64,000 bases of DNA from an uncultured Methanobrevibacter sp. (GCF_902774605.1 NZ_CACYJE010000001.1:23331-87330); one strand, 5' to 3'; shown: positions 55,404-64,000, counted from the first letter of the stretch. Notes: generated by a model from the sequence alone, not told the origin. Numbers and translations are program-made.

Positions 55404-56396
55404 ATGAAAATGATTTACGACAACGATGTAAATACAGATGCTCTTGAAGGAAAAACCATTGCAGTAATCGGTTATGGTTCCCAAGGAAGAGCACAATCCA
55501 GAAACATGGCTGACAGTGGAGCTGATGTTATTGTTGGTGTAAGAGAAAATGGTAGTTCTTGGAACTTAGCAAAAGAAGATGGAATGACTGTAAAAACCAT
55601 TGAAGATGCAGCTAAAGAAGCAGACATCATCCACATTCTTCTTCCGGATGAAATCCAGGAAAAAGTCTACAACGAACAAATCGCACCATATGTTGAAGCC
55701 GGAAACACCATTTCATTCTCTCACGGTTACAACATTCACTTCGGATTAATCAAACCTGGTGAAGATGTTAACATCGTAATGTTTGCACCAAAAGGACCAG
55801 GATCCATGGTAAGAAAAACCTACGAAGAAGGATTCGGTATTCCAGGTCTCGTTGCAGTTGAACAAGACGCAACCGGTGACGCTTTACAATTAGCATTAGG
55901 CATGGCAAAAGCATGCGGCCTAACCAAAGCAGGAGTTTTAAAAACTACTTTCAAAGAAGAAACCGAAACTGACTTATTCGGTGAACAAACCGTATTGTGC
56001 GGAGGAATCACTGAACTCATCAATGCAGGATTCACCACTCTCGTGGAAGCAGGTTACCAGCCTGAAATCGCTTACTTCGAAACCTGTCACGAAGTGAAAC
56101 TCATCGTTGATTTAATCTACGAAAAAGGATTTGCCGGAATGTGGACAGATGTAAGTAACACTGCCGAATTCGGTGGATTAACCAGAGGTAAAAAAATCAT
56201 TACCGATGAAGCAAAAGAAGGTATGAAAGAAACCTTGAAACAAATCCAAGACGGCACATTCAAAAAACAATGGGCTGAAGAAAACGCCACCGACGGCGCT
56301 AACCTCAAGGAAATGAGAGCGGCTGAAAGTCAAAAAGAAATCGAAATCGTCGGTGAAAGACTAAGAAAAGCCTGTGGATTACAAAAAGATGATTAA
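55404..56396 (+). CDS. ilvC: Ketol-acid reductoisomerase
   Basis: A 330-residue class I KARI, rearranging and reducing acetolactate with NAD(P)H. The Rossmann motif is [21 protein letters not shown] (cited as GYGSQGRAQ); [14 protein letters not shown] follows, and the C-terminal knotted domain contains [13 protein letters not shown] with the metal-binding Asp/Glu. Codon use here is distinct from the neighbours (many AAA and GAA), as expected for a highly expressed gene. It has its own promoter region (55276-55403). Confidence 0.96.
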   Translation: MKMIYDNDVNTDALEGKTIAVIGYGSQGRAQSRNMADSGADVIVGVRENGSSWNLAKEDGMTVKTIEDAAKEADIIHILLPDEIQEKVYNEQIAPYVEAGNTISFSHGYNIHFGLIKPGEDVNIVMFAPKGPGSMVRKTYEEGFGIPGLVAVEQDATGDALQLALGMAKACGLTKAGVLKTTFKEETETDLFGEQTVLCGGITELINAGFTTLVEAGYQPEIAYFETCHEVKLIVDLIYEKGFAGMWTDVSNTAEFGGLTRGKKIITDEAKEGMKETLKQIQDGTFKKQWAEENATDGANLKEMRAAESQKEIEIVGERLRKACGLQKDD

Positions 56397-56424
56397 ACAA
56401 TCATCTTTTAAACTTTTTTTTTTT
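56384..56424 (+). terminator. Strong terminator after ilvC
   Basis: AAAAGATGATT (56384-56394) pairs perfectly over 11 bp with AATCATCTTTT (56399-56409), 4-base loop, then a long T-run (56414-56424). Confidence 0.8.
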
Positions 56425-56505
56425 ATTGCAATTCTATTTTTGTTAACAAAACATTTTTTAACCATTGATTTTAATATTAATACTTAAAATGGGGGAGTTT
56501 TATTC

Positions 56506-57516
56506 ATGGTTTTCATTGGAATGGATCACGGCACAACAGGCATATCCTTTTGCATAATGTCACAGGACGGCGAAACAATAGACATATTCAAGATCGACAG
56601 GGAGGATTCCAAGTCAGGCAAGGTTTCAGCCATCGAGGAATTGTCAAAAAGAACAGACTTGAGCAAAGTCAAGCTAATGGCAATCACATACGCCATGGGC
56701 GACGGATTCAACAAGATATTGCCGATCGACAAGGTCGAGGACAGGGGAATATTATCCATAAACGGTGCCGGAAAGGTCACCGGCGGGGGAACCTTAGTGT
56801 TCTCAGAGCTTGAAAGCTCAGACATTCCAACAGTCATGATACCTGGACTTCACAAGAACTCCACTTCACTTAATGAACTCTTCAACGCAGCCTACTCTCA
56901 TCAGGCAAGCCCTGAGAAAATCAGCATATCCTATAATGCCCTCAAGGAATCCGGATGGAGTAATTTCATAGTCGCAGACATATCCTCCAACAGTGTCGAC
57001 ATACTCATTGAGGACTCTAAAATCAAGGGTGCGATGGATGCCTGCATCGGAGCGATGGGTGTCGTTCACGGTCCATTGGACCTGGAGATGATACGTGACA
57101 TCGATGAGGGAAGGCGCACCGCAAACGAGTGCTTCTCACACGGTGGGGCAATCAAGATAGCGGGCATTGACGGCAAGGTCGCAAATATGAAGGACCAGTT
57201 GCTTGAAAACTACAGGAACGGTGATGAGAAGGCTAAACTGGCCATTGACACTTTGATAATGACTGTCGCAATGGAGATTGCCGGTTTGGATGTTGTGTGT
57301 GAAAACGAGATTGAGGGAATAGTCTTAACAGGCTCCATTGGAAGCGCCACCGAACCATTCAACTTCCAGGATGAAATCAACAGGTACTTCAAGGGCAAAT
57401 ACGATTTGAAGGTGATTTCCAAGGAATCCGGCGCCATAGGTGCGGCGCAGATTGCACGTGACGTCTTTAATGGTGCTGATGAGATTTTAGGTGTTGAGGT
57501 TGATTTGAAAAAATAG
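56506..57516 (+). CDS. Methanogenesis marker protein 12
   Basis: A 336-residue protein of the methanogenesis marker 12 family, found in methanogens and of unknown biochemical role. The N-terminal IGMDHGTTGISFCIMS is an ASKHA-type phosphate loop (acetate kinase/sugar kinase fold). IVADISSNSVDILI and GIVLTGSIGSATEPF are later loops of that fold. ATP binding is likely and the partner unknown. GGGGGAG stands 8 bp before the ATG. The presence of this gene supports a methanogen source. Confidence 0.88.
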   Translation: MVFIGMDHGTTGISFCIMSQDGETIDIFKIDREDSKSGKVSAIEELSKRTDLSKVKLMAITYAMGDGFNKILPIDKVEDRGILSINGAGKVTGGGTLVFSELESSDIPTVMIPGLHKNSTSLNELFNAAYSHQASPEKISISYNALKESGWSNFIVADISSNSVDILIEDSKIKGAMDACIGAMGVVHGPLDLEMIRDIDEGRRTANECFSHGGAIKIAGIDGKVANMKDQLLENYRNGDEKAKLAIDTLIMTVAMEIAGLDVVCENEIEGIVLTGSIGSATEPFNFQDEINRYFKGKYDLKVISKESGAIGAAQIARDVFNGADEILGVEVDLKK

Positions 57517-57526
57517 GTGATGAGTG

Positions 57527-57724
57527 TTATTCGTTTAGGCTAACGAATACGATATTACCGCCTTTTAGGGTTTCAATACCCTTATCATTTTCCAAGACGA
57601 TATTCAAGTAATTGTCAATGGCTATAATTTTTCCTTCAGCCTTATTATTGTCTCTTAACTCAACAAGCACGTTCTTGTTTTTAAATTGTCTGAATAGTTT
57701 GTTTACTTGGTCTCTTTCTGTCAT
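57527..57724 (-). CDS. Archaeal Sm-like (Lsm) RNA-binding protein
   Basis: A 65-residue Lsm protein, expected to form a heptameric ring that binds U-rich RNA. Sm1 motif: NVLVELRDNNKAEGKIIAIDNYLNIVLEN, cited as KIIAIDNYLNIVL with the conserved Asp-x-x-Asn. Sm2 is short: LKGGNIVFVSL, with GGN where RGN is usual. It diverges from the 47-codon gene at 57799 and has GGATGG before its ATG. Confidence 0.88.
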   Translation of the reverse strand: MTERDQVNKLFRQFKNKNVLVELRDNNKAEGKIIAIDNYLNIVLENDKGIETLKGGNIVFVSLNE

Positions 57725-57798
57725 GTTTTTCCATCCTTAAATAGTATATTATAATATATTTTTCAACTTTATATACTTTAATGATTTAATAGTATAGT

Positions 57799-57942
57799 AT
57801 GGCAATTAATCAATTAGAAAGCAACTTAGAAGCTATAACCAGAACATTGGCTCAGCTTGAAAAAGACGGATGCAATGATGAGAAAATATTGAATGAACTT
57901 CGTGAAGAAAGGGATAAGATTCTTAAAGATTTAAATCTCTAG
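57799..57942 (+). CDS. Small 47-residue coiled-coil protein, probably leaderless
   Basis: The frame reads MAINQLESNLEAITRTLAQL, then EKDGCNDEKILNELREERDK and ILKDLNL, a charged amphipathic helix pattern. There is no ribosome binding site, but a TATA box TTTATATA at 57768-57775 places the transcription start within one or two bases of the ATG, so a leaderless mRNA is likely. It overlaps the convergent surE stop by 12 bp and diverges from the Lsm gene. I do not recognise the family. Coding is supported by the promoter position and protein-like composition, not by homology. Confidence 0.6.
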   Translation: MAINQLESNLEAITRTLAQLEKDGCNDEKILNELREERDKILKDLNL

Positions 57943-58710
57943 GAAATCCCTAATTTCTTTTATATCTCCAGTCAAATCTATTTTTAATGGAGTTATTGTT
58001 GTTTTATTGAGTACGCTCAACGTGTGACCGTCGCTTCCGGGCTTATGGGAATCGTAGGGTTCGCCGCCAATCCAGTAGTATGGCTTTCCGCGCGGATCCA
58101 ATCTCTTCTCGATGACTGGAACGTACATTCTTTCGCTGAGTTTGGCTATTTCAAACTTATCGTCTGACGGGTTGGCAGGAACATTCACGTTCAACAAGTC
58201 AATCCCTTCAGGCAGACCTTTTTTTAGAACTGTTTTTGCCAGCTTGTTGAGCATTTTACCGGCAAATGAGAAGTCCACCTCGTTTGCTCCGTTCTCGAAC
58301 TTGATGTCGTCACGGGTGACTTCCTGTGAAACGGCTATTGTTGGGATGCCGAAGCTTGCCGCCTCAATCGCTGCGCCCAGTGTTCCGGATGTTGTAAGCT
58401 CCGCCTTTCCGATGTTGAAGCCTGTGTTTATCCCGGATATCATTATGTCGGGCTTTTCATCCATTATCTCGAATAATGCCAGTGTCACCGCATCGGTCGG
58501 TGTTCCGGTGACTCCGTACCCGATACTTCCGTCCCTTAAGACATGCTCGTTAATCCTTAATGGGTCGTATAATGTTAATGCATGGCCTATTCCGCTCTGC
58601 TGTGTTTCCGGTGCTATGACATATGTTTCGCATAGGTCTTCCATTGCCTTTTTGGAGGCAAGTATTCCTGAAGCGGTTATTCCATCATCATTACTGATTA
58701 AAGCTTTCAT
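57931..58710 (-). CDS. surE: 5'/3'-nucleotidase SurE
   Basis: A 259-residue metal-dependent nucleoside monophosphate phosphatase. The N-terminal ISNDDGI holds the two metal-binding Asp residues; SGINTGFNIG gives the Asn ligand, and GTPTDAVTLAL with TSGTLGAAIEAA are standard. Length fits the family. It has a stand-alone promoter region shared with the divergent Mrr-like gene (58711-58823). Confidence 0.93.
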   Translation of the reverse strand: MKALISNDDGITASGILASKKAMEDLCETYVIAPETQQSGIGHALTLYDPLRINEHVLRDGSIGYGVTGTPTDAVTLALFEIMDEKPDIMISGINTGFNIGKAELTTSGTLGAAIEAASFGIPTIAVSQEVTRDDIKFENGANEVDFSFAGKMLNKLAKTVLKKGLPEGIDLLNVNVPANPSDDKFEIAKLSERMYVPVIEKRLDPRGKPYYWIGGEPYDSHKPGSDGHTLSVLNKTTITPLKIDLTGDIKEIRDFLEI

Positions 58711-58823
58711 ATATTTATTAATAGTGCACTTTGTTAAAATATTTTTTGAATCATAAAAAACTTTAATAACAATTTAGATTATAAAATATAATATTATTGT
58801 AAAAAACACATGCGGGTGGAAAC

Positions 58824-59732
58824 TTGGAAAAACCACAATTGATTAATTTTATAGCGAAAGTAATGGAGGACTCAGGTTTTAAGGTTTATAAGAATTTTAA
58901 AACCTCACAGAAAGTCATTGACATATATGCTCTTCTACCTACAACAATTGGGGATTTTGGAGTAGTTGTAGCATGCAAGAATTATGATAAAACTTTTCAA
59001 ATAGGTGTCGATGTATTGAAGGAGATGGAAGATGTGCAGGCAAGCATCAAGGCTTCCAAGGTGACAATCGTCGCCTCATGTTATTTCTCAGAGCAGGCAA
59101 GAAACTATGCCCTCAGGAAAAACATCAAATTGGTTGACCGTGACGGTCTGCTTGAGCTTGCAAAGAAATATCAGGACAGGACCAGGCAGACAACACTGGA
59201 CAACACTTCCTATGACGGCGGTGCCGGCCAGTACATTGAGGAGGAGTATCCTGAATACAATTATGACGCTTCAGACATGGAGTATATCATGCAGAGAAGG
59301 GATGCCAACCCTGCCGTTTACAAGAACACCTTGTACAGGCAGGTCGATGAGCCGCAGCACATGAATCCCAGAAGCCTGTTGAACCGTGTATATCATCCTC
59401 CTGCAAGGGATCCCTATGCTCAAACCAACTTATACAATTACGATACAAGACCAAGGGGAGGAATCTTGTCAAACCCGCTGGTTGCAACCCTTCTGAGAAA
59501 CCCGGTCGTATTGATCATACTTGTTGTGATATTCTCATATCTCATATCATTCATAGCAGGCAGCCTGCTTAAGATGGATTCCGGAATGACCGGTTTGATT
59601 GAGATGATAGTTGCACTCTTATTGTCCTACGGTCTGTCATTGTACACCGATAGGAACACTGATTTCATCGTTAAAGGAACATTCATATTCTTCGTTTCCC
59701 TAATAATCTTGATCTTATTGATCTTCATTTAA
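58824..59732 (+). CDS. Mrr-like nuclease-fold protein with C-terminal membrane helices
   Basis: A 302-residue protein. Residues ~1-120 resemble the restriction endonuclease-type Mrr fold: helix, strand with Asp (SQKVIDIYALLP), strand FGVVVACKNYDK, then a segment SKVTIVASCYFSEQARNYA typical of Mrr C-terminal core. The usual Q/E-x-K is A-C-K here, so one catalytic acid/Gln is missing and nuclease activity is doubtful. A Tyr/Asp/Pro-rich linker (120-220) leads to three membrane helices near 230-300. It starts with TTG after GGGTGGA. Role unknown; a membrane-tethered DNA or lipid-side sensor is conceivable but not shown. Confidence 0.65.
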   Translation: MEKPQLINFIAKVMEDSGFKVYKNFKTSQKVIDIYALLPTTIGDFGVVVACKNYDKTFQIGVDVLKEMEDVQASIKASKVTIVASCYFSEQARNYALRKNIKLVDRDGLLELAKKYQDRTRQTTLDNTSYDGGAGQYIEEEYPEYNYDASDMEYIMQRRDANPAVYKNTLYRQVDEPQHMNPRSLLNRVYHPPARDPYAQTNLYNYDTRPRGGILSNPLVATLLRNPVVLIILVVIFSYLISFIAGSLLKMDSGMTGLIEMIVALLLSYGLSLYTDRNTDFIVKGTFIFFVSLIILILLIFI

Positions 59733-59807
59733 GATTAATGCATGTGGTTTTTTTTCTTTTTTTTTTGATTTTTTCAAATATATATTTTTTATCATAATTT
59801 AATTTAT

Positions 59808-59857
59808 AACTAATATATTAGTTAATTATTTATATATTAACAACTAATATATTAGTT
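59808..59857. promoter_or_regulatory. Double palindrome operator before the DUF4143 ATPase gene
   Basis: AACTAATATATTAGTT, a perfect 16-bp palindrome, occurs at 59808-59823 and again at 59842-59857, 34 bp apart centre to centre. The second copy ends three bases before the GGTG ribosome binding site. Identical perfect palindromes at this position indicate a dimeric regulator; since no regulator gene adjoins, its identity is open. Confidence 0.7.
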
Positions 59858-59869
59858 AAGGTGTTTGAC

Positions 59870-61327
59870 ATGAATCATGAAGAAGAAAATGCATTACATG
59901 ATTTTTTGCAAAATCAAATAAATTACGTTCCAATTTTACTTGATGAAGAATTAACCCACAAAAATAAAAAATTTAATCATAGAAATGATTTTAAAGGAAT
60001 TACAGATATAATCGATGATTTTATTAAAGGAGATAATATTGACCGGTATATTGTCTTGCCAGGTTTAAGAGGAGTTGGAAAAACAACAATATTATATCAA
60101 ATTTATGATTATTTATTAAATGATAAGAAAATCAATCAAAATCAAATATTATATATTTCCTGTGATTATCTGAAAAAAACAATGCATGAATGCGATATTT
60201 TAAAAGCAATTGAATATTATATTAGGGAGTTTCATAATTCATCAATTCAAACTTTGAATAAAGAAATTTTTCTGCTAATTGATGAGGCCCATTTTGATAA
60301 AGACTGGTCGCTTGCAGGCAAAATAATTCATGATTTGTCAAAAAAAATATTCATGGTCTTCACCGGCTCATCCGCTATAAAATTAGATTTTGATAAAGAA
60401 TCCTCAAGGAGAATGATCAATCAAACCATTTGTCCACTTAATTTTTCACAATATCTCAAATTAAAATATGATTATGATGCTGGACCTATGTCACAATCAT
60501 TGCTAAATATGATTTTCACATCTGAAATAGAAGATGCAGTTATTCTTGAGAGTAAAATTAATTCAGATTTGTTAAATCTAAAAGATTACACTACCGATGA
60601 TTGGGAAAATTATTTCAGGATTGGGGGATTGCCATTAGTCATGCATGATAAAAATCCAAGGAAATCGTATAGGAAAATATTCCGTTCAGTTGATACAGTA
60701 GTAACCAAGGATTTAGCTGCCGTTAAAAATATTACAACAAATGCTGAAGATCAAGCCTTAAGGTTATTAAAATTTTTAGCGCAAAAAAGGCCTGGTGAAA
60801 CATCACAAAATACTTTGGCCGACATTATTAAAGCACCCTATTCAACTGTCGGTTCATTGCTGCGTTTACTTGAAAAAACACAGTTGATATTTCATTATGA
60901 ACCTTATGCTGGTGCTAATGGCCGTGCAAGAAAATCTTGGCAGTATTACTTTGCCAGTCCATGCATTCGTCATGCAATAAACAAGCAGTTTGGAGTTTCC
61001 TCAATTAAAAAAGATGATTATGATGGCATACTTTTGGAAAATTTTGTAGCATCATCACTATTTAATGTAATGAATAATGAAAATTATTTTGATTTTGATA
61101 CATATTTTCAATTAGGTAAAAACAGTGTTGATTTTATCATTAAAAAGGAATTTGATCAACCGATACCCATTGAAGTAGGACTTGGAAAAAAGAATAAGAA
61201 TCAAATCAAAGGAGCGATGAATAAGTTAAATTCTTCTCATGGGATAATCATATCCAATACTACAAAAAAAATAGAAAAAAAAGACGATATAATATATATT
61301 CCAATTAAAACATTCGGATTACTTTAA
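59870..61327 (+). CDS. AAA-type ATPase with DUF4143 C-terminal domain
   Basis: A 485-residue protein of the archaeal/bacterial DUF4143 ATPase group. Walker A is GLRGVGKTT near residue 65, Walker B FLLIDEAHFD near 137, and the sensor segment is VFTGSSAIKL. DUF4143 (LGKNSVDFIIKK ... PIEVGLGKKNK) has a PD-(D/E)XK-like pattern. Such ATPases are frequent in accessory regions and their role is unknown. It is markedly AT-rich compared with the adjacent polymerase and cfbB genes. The start at 59870 follows GGTG by 6 bases; GTG at 59861 overlaps that site. It overlaps the convergent polymerase gene by 9 bp. Confidence 0.85.
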   Translation: MNHEEENALHDFLQNQINYVPILLDEELTHKNKKFNHRNDFKGITDIIDDFIKGDNIDRYIVLPGLRGVGKTTILYQIYDYLLNDKKINQNQILYISCDYLKKTMHECDILKAIEYYIREFHNSSIQTLNKEIFLLIDEAHFDKDWSLAGKIIHDLSKKIFMVFTGSSAIKLDFDKESSRRMINQTICPLNFSQYLKLKYDYDAGPMSQSLLNMIFTSEIEDAVILESKINSDLLNLKDYTTDDWENYFRIGGLPLVMHDKNPRKSYRKIFRSVDTVVTKDLAAVKNITTNAEDQALRLLKFLAQKRPGETSQNTLADIIKAPYSTVGSLLRLLEKTQLIFHYEPYAGANGRARKSWQYYFASPCIRHAINKQFGVSSIKKDDYDGILLENFVASSLFNVMNNENYFDFDTYFQLGKNSVDFIIKKEFDQPIPIEVGLGKKNKNQIKGAMNKLNSSHGIIISNTTKKIEKKDDIIYIPIKTFGLL

Positions 61328-62356
61328 TCGTATAATTAGATAGATTAATCCTATCAAATACAAGAACCAGATCATTATGTCAGTCGGTCCGGTTTCAATC
61401 CATATTATTGTGTGTGTCAGGATGAATGCGTAGATTCCAACACCAAAACCTTCTTTTGCCTTATGTAGCAATCCTAAAAACACGCCCATGAAAAGCATCT
61501 GGATAGTCAGTCCAACGTATCCGAAATCAAGCATCACCGGTCCGAATAGTGTTGATGTCAGGCAAACAGTGTATTTGAGGACGTACTCTCCTATGAATGT
61601 CCTTGGGCTTCCGGATGAAAAGATCATACCCAGAATATGCCCGTGGGTGGTGCCTGCCAGGGGGATTATTTTCTCGAAAACTTCCAATGTGAATCCGGCG
61701 CGGTAGAATATTAGCTCCAACGGGTTCAGCGTCCAGTGTTGGTTTGCTATTGACTGGGATGCGATGTAGCCGACACCCATCAATCCGATGATTATGATTG
61801 CTATGAAAGCTATTCCAAATTTTCTTGAAATCTTATTTAAATAGTATAGTGTTATGAATGAGCTTCCCATTATTCCCAATACTGATGTCCTGTAACCGTT
61901 CAAGCCGAATATCAATGCTCCAATGACTATAAGGCTCAGGTACTTGCGGTCGTAGTATTTTGCAAGCAGCAGGTTAAGTGTTATCAGAAACAGGGGATAG
62001 GCTATTCTCCAGATGTTGGTGGTGGCGTTTGCCTTCAGTGTGCTGTTGAATAATGGTATGCCTCCAAGCAGAACTAGGTTAAATGCCTGCAATATTAAGG
62101 CTATGACTGTGAGTGTTAAAAGTAGTTTTTCAGAGATAAAATCGATTTCCCGCTTTTCAGGGATGCTCACTTTATATTTGACAATGGCATAGCCGATAGT
62201 GAAGACTATGCATGCGAATATCACGGTAAGTATCACTTGCCAGCTCAATGGGTCTTCAAATCGGTAGTTGAAAGATCCTATATAACCCATCGCCAGGAAA
62301 GCAAGTATTCCAACTACCACGATTAATGGATTGAAAAAATCGATTTTGATCCTCAT
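61319..62356 (-). CDS. Oligosaccharide repeat unit polymerase-like membrane protein
   Basis: A 345-residue integral membrane protein with about ten helices and a larger external loop around residues 210-255. It fits the O-antigen/oligosaccharide repeat unit polymerase (Wzy-like) family, which in Methanobrevibacter genomes is common and may assemble cell-wall polysaccharide or glycans. No catalytic motif is distinctive, so this rests on topology and overall pattern (FNYRF near the N-terminus, NGYRTSVLG, TLFGPVMLDFGYVGL). It follows cfbB without a gap, with GGAGGATTAG before the ATG. Confidence 0.6.
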   Translation of the reverse strand: MRIKIDFFNPLIVVVGILAFLAMGYIGSFNYRFEDPLSWQVILTVIFACIVFTIGYAIVKYKVSIPEKREIDFISEKLLLTLTVIALILQAFNLVLLGGIPLFNSTLKANATTNIWRIAYPLFLITLNLLLAKYYDRKYLSLIVIGALIFGLNGYRTSVLGIMGSSFITLYYLNKISRKFGIAFIAIIIIGLMGVGYIASQSIANQHWTLNPLELIFYRAGFTLEVFEKIIPLAGTTHGHILGMIFSSGSPRTFIGEYVLKYTVCLTSTLFGPVMLDFGYVGLTIQMLFMGVFLGLLHKAKEGFGVGIYAFILTHTIIWIETGPTDIMIWFLYLIGLIYLIIRLK

Positions 62357-63706
62357 CTAATCCTCCAGTTCACGGGCGGAAATGCATAGGTTTCCTGCGA
62401 AATCAGGCATCGCTGCCACGTGAGTGTGAACGTAGCTTGCGAGAGTGTTTTTCTCCATGAAACCATCCATGTTATCGTATGAGCCCTTGCCTCTTGTAAC
62501 CTTGAATGCCAACTTATTTTTAAGCTCATCTACAATGACCTTGGAGTAATGAAACTCGTGGCCGTGGAAGACCTCTCCCTTCTTGGATATGATGTTGTCC
62601 TCCTGCACCTCTGCGATAGTGTACTTGAGCGCCTGGACACGGTCGGTCAGCACGGCCTTGTAAGGGTAGATGTCAACCACTTTATCGTCGTGGATGGAGT
62701 TCATGAGATACATGAGTCCCCCGCATTCCGCAAATATAGGTCTTGAGTCATTGTGGAAGTTTTTGATGTCTTTAAGCATTTGCTTATTGTCTGATAATTC
62801 CTTTGAGAAGAGTTCAGGATAGCCTCCGCCGATGTATAGTCCGTCAACGTCAGGTAGTGTTTCATCATTTAATGGTGAGAAGTACTCTATTTTTGCATTG
62901 TTCGCCTCGAGGGCTTCAATGTTTTCCTTATAGTAGAAGTTGAACACCTCATCATATGCCACTCCAATCCTTACCGGCTGCTTGTTCAGCCTGTTCCAGA
63001 TCGGGATTCTCTCGGAGGTGATTTTCGGTGCGGATTTCGCTATTTCCACCAATCTGTCGAGGTCGATTGATTCATGGATTGTTTTCGACCATATGTCTAT
63101 GAATTTGATTGAGGTTTCCCTTTCACGTGCAGGAACAAGACCCAAGTGCCTTTGCTCGATTGAAATAGTGTCATCCCTTTTTATCCCTCCGATGACCTCG
63201 GTTCCAGTGATTTCCTCTATTGACCGCTTGGTCTTGAGATAATGGGCCTGGTTTTTCACCTTGTTCAGGATAACTCCGGCAATGTTTATTTCCGGATCAA
63301 GAGCCTTGAAGCCCAAAACGAGTGCAGCGGCGCTTTTGACGAGGCTTCTTGAGTTGATGATTAGAATCACAGGTGCCTCTAGGGATTTTGCAACTGAAGC
63401 GGTGCTTCCTATATCGTTGATGGAGTCGATTCCCTCATACAGTCCTCTCACTCCCTCGATGACTGCAATGTCCTTTCCCTCCATTCCCTTGAGGTAGGAG
63501 TCACGGACCTGCCCCTCCTTCATGAAAAAGGAGTCCAGGTTTCTTGAAGTGTTTCCAGTCGCTAATGTGTGGTATGACGGGTCGATGTAGTCCGGTCCCA
63601 CCTTGAATGGCTGGACATTGTACTTTTCGCTTAATGCCTTCATTATACCGGTTGCGATAGTGGTTTTTCCAACGGCACTGCCGGTTCCTGCTAGTATGAT
63701 TCTCAT
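62357..63706 (-). CDS. cfbB: Cobyrinate / Ni-sirohydrochlorin a,c-diamide synthase
   Basis: A 449-residue glutamine-dependent amidotransferase that amidates the a and c side chains of a corrinoid or of Ni-sirohydrochlorin. The P-loop is [10 protein letters not shown], the substrate domain has [12 protein letters not shown] and [11 protein letters not shown], and the C-terminal type I amidotransferase holds the nucleophile Cys in [10 protein letters not shown] and the His in SYVHTHVAA. In methanogens CbiA (cobamide route) and CfbB (coenzyme F430 route) are close homologues, and one enzyme may serve both. No neighbouring cfb gene decides between them, so the symbol is tentative. Confidence 0.8.
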   Translation of the reverse strand: MRIILAGTGSAVGKTTIATGIMKALSEKYNVQPFKVGPDYIDPSYHTLATGNTSRNLDSFFMKEGQVRDSYLKGMEGKDIAVIEGVRGLYEGIDSINDIGSTASVAKSLEAPVILIINSRSLVKSAAALVLGFKALDPEINIAGVILNKVKNQAHYLKTKRSIEEITGTEVIGGIKRDDTISIEQRHLGLVPARERETSIKFIDIWSKTIHESIDLDRLVEIAKSAPKITSERIPIWNRLNKQPVRIGVAYDEVFNFYYKENIEALEANNAKIEYFSPLNDETLPDVDGLYIGGGYPELFSKELSDNKQMLKDIKNFHNDSRPIFAECGGLMYLMNSIHDDKVVDIYPYKAVLTDRVQALKYTIAEVQEDNIISKKGEVFHGHEFHYSKVIVDELKNKLAFKVTRGKGSYDNMDGFMEKNTLASYVHTHVAAMPDFAGNLCISARELED

Positions 63707-63785
63707 ATTATAATAATTATATAGGATACATTATTAACTTATTGGATTAATTCCATTATTTTTCACACATCCCTTGGAGTAGTCT

Positions 63786-63875
63786 TGAACTTCCCCGTCT
63801 TGTTGAGGACGGGGATTCGCAAACCAAAAAAAATTTTAGATATTTCTTTTGGAGTTTTTTTACTGCACCGTCGTC
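63786..63875 (-). ncRNA. Candidate omega RNA (guide RNA scaffold) of TnpB
   Basis: In IS200/IS605 elements the guide RNA overlaps the end of tnpB and extends to the right end. Here the hairpin CCCCGTC (63793-63799) with GACGGGG (63808-63814) sits between the tnpB stop and the element boundary, and would be the terminal stem of the scaffold. The guide segment would be the flanking DNA just below 63785 in plus coordinates (about 63765-63784). Extent toward tnpB is a guess. Confidence 0.5.
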
Positions 63876-64000
63876 CCGACGATTTGTAATCCTTTATTTA
63901 TGATGTTTATGGCTGCATTGCGGTCACGGTGGTGGTGTGTGTGGCAATGCGGACATTCCCAGTTTCTTATGTGTAAGTTTTGTTTTCCGCTGATTTTTTT
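63860..64000 (-). CDS. tnpB: TnpB, C-terminal fragment
   Basis: The last 46 or so codons of an RNA-guided nuclease of the TnpB family. The visible part reads WECPHCHTHHHRDRNAAINI, followed by INKGLQIVGTTVQ and a stop. CxxC is the second half of the zinc ribbon and the Asp of HRDRNAA is the third RuvC catalytic residue, so the C-terminus appears intact. The rest lies beyond the window. Confidence 0.85.
   Translation of the reverse strand, partial: KKISGKQNLHIRNWECPHCHTHHHRDRNAAINIINKGLQIVGTTVQ

Larger units (their letters stand above)
63785..64000 (-). mobile_element. Right end of an IS200/IS605-family insertion sequence
   Basis: The element runs off the right edge. Read on the minus strand, tnpB is followed by a subterminal hairpin and then TCAA|G at 63788-63784, the right-end cleavage pattern of IS200/IS605 elements. 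The boundary is thus placed at 63785. The left end and any tnpA gene are outside the window, so completeness is unknown. Confidence 0.7.

Overview
The window comes from an AT-rich methanogenic archaeon of the order Methanobacteriales, most likely a gut or rumen Methanobrevibacter. The evidence is a methanogenesis marker 12 gene, an Alba gene and an archaeal Sm-like gene, a CfbB/CbiA-type amidotransferase, very large adhesin-like beta-helix proteins, TrpY-type TGTACA boxes in front of trpB2, frequent TTG starts with GGTGAT-type ribosome binding sites, and long AT-only spacers. No rRNA, complete tRNA gene or CRISPR array was found.

Layout. 1-5.9 kb: the start of gatA and a 1786-residue adhesin-like protein on the minus strand. 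6.1-11.7 kb: a HAD phosphatase, a TIM-barrel isomerase, and a PadR / ABC-2 exporter / exported beta-propeller operon. 11.6-13.0 kb: a ~300-bp tandem duplication beside a PD-(D/E)XK (Rpn-like) nuclease gene. 13.2-18.3 kb: leuA, alba, a PHP phosphoesterase, a DUF1786 protein and trpB2. 18.3-20.3 kb: a ParA ATPase, an acidic partner carrying a ParB-like N-terminal peptide, and upstream a phase-locked heptamer array. 20.5-32 kb: a DNA-repair-type radical SAM protein and two tandem paralogous adhesins of about 1,550 and 1,670 residues. 32.1-43.6 kb: biosynthetic and translation genes (ilvD, hisD, an acetyltransferase, aspS, a flavoprotein, cbiC, hemL, signal peptidase, argS). 43.7-48.5 kb: an XRE-ImmA/PIN pair, a MarR-controlled MATE/nitroreductase operon and a membrane-anchored Ig-like protein. 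48.6-57.9 kb: purD, a TMEM175-like protein whose start codon looks lost, argF, ilvB-ilvN-carbonic anhydrase, ilvC, mmp12, Lsm and a 47-residue leaderless small gene. 57.9-64 kb: surE, a membrane-anchored Mrr-like protein, a DUF4143 ATPase with a double-palindrome operator, an oligosaccharide polymerase, cfbB, and the 3' end of an IS200/IS605 element with tnpB.

Branched-chain amino acid synthesis is well represented (leuA, ilvD, ilvB, ilvN, ilvC). Tetrapyrrole synthesis is served by hemL, cbiC and cfbB/cbiA, and aminoacyl-tRNA supply by gatA, aspS and argS.

The most unusual structure is at 18,561-18,924. It holds 52 consecutive 7-bp units with consensus AA(C/G)TTA(T/A), without a single frame-breaking indel, organised into 14-, 21- and 35-bp higher-order repeats and ending 15 bp before parA. 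Smaller runs of the same heptamer lie at 7.0 kb, at 18.34 kb and, inside a coding sequence, at 38.0-38.35 kb. I propose that this is the centromere/operator of an archaeal ParA partition system whose partner has a ParB-like activating peptide but no ParB core, analogous in layout to the plasmid delta/omega heptad centromeres. The array is seen directly in the sequence; its function is inference.
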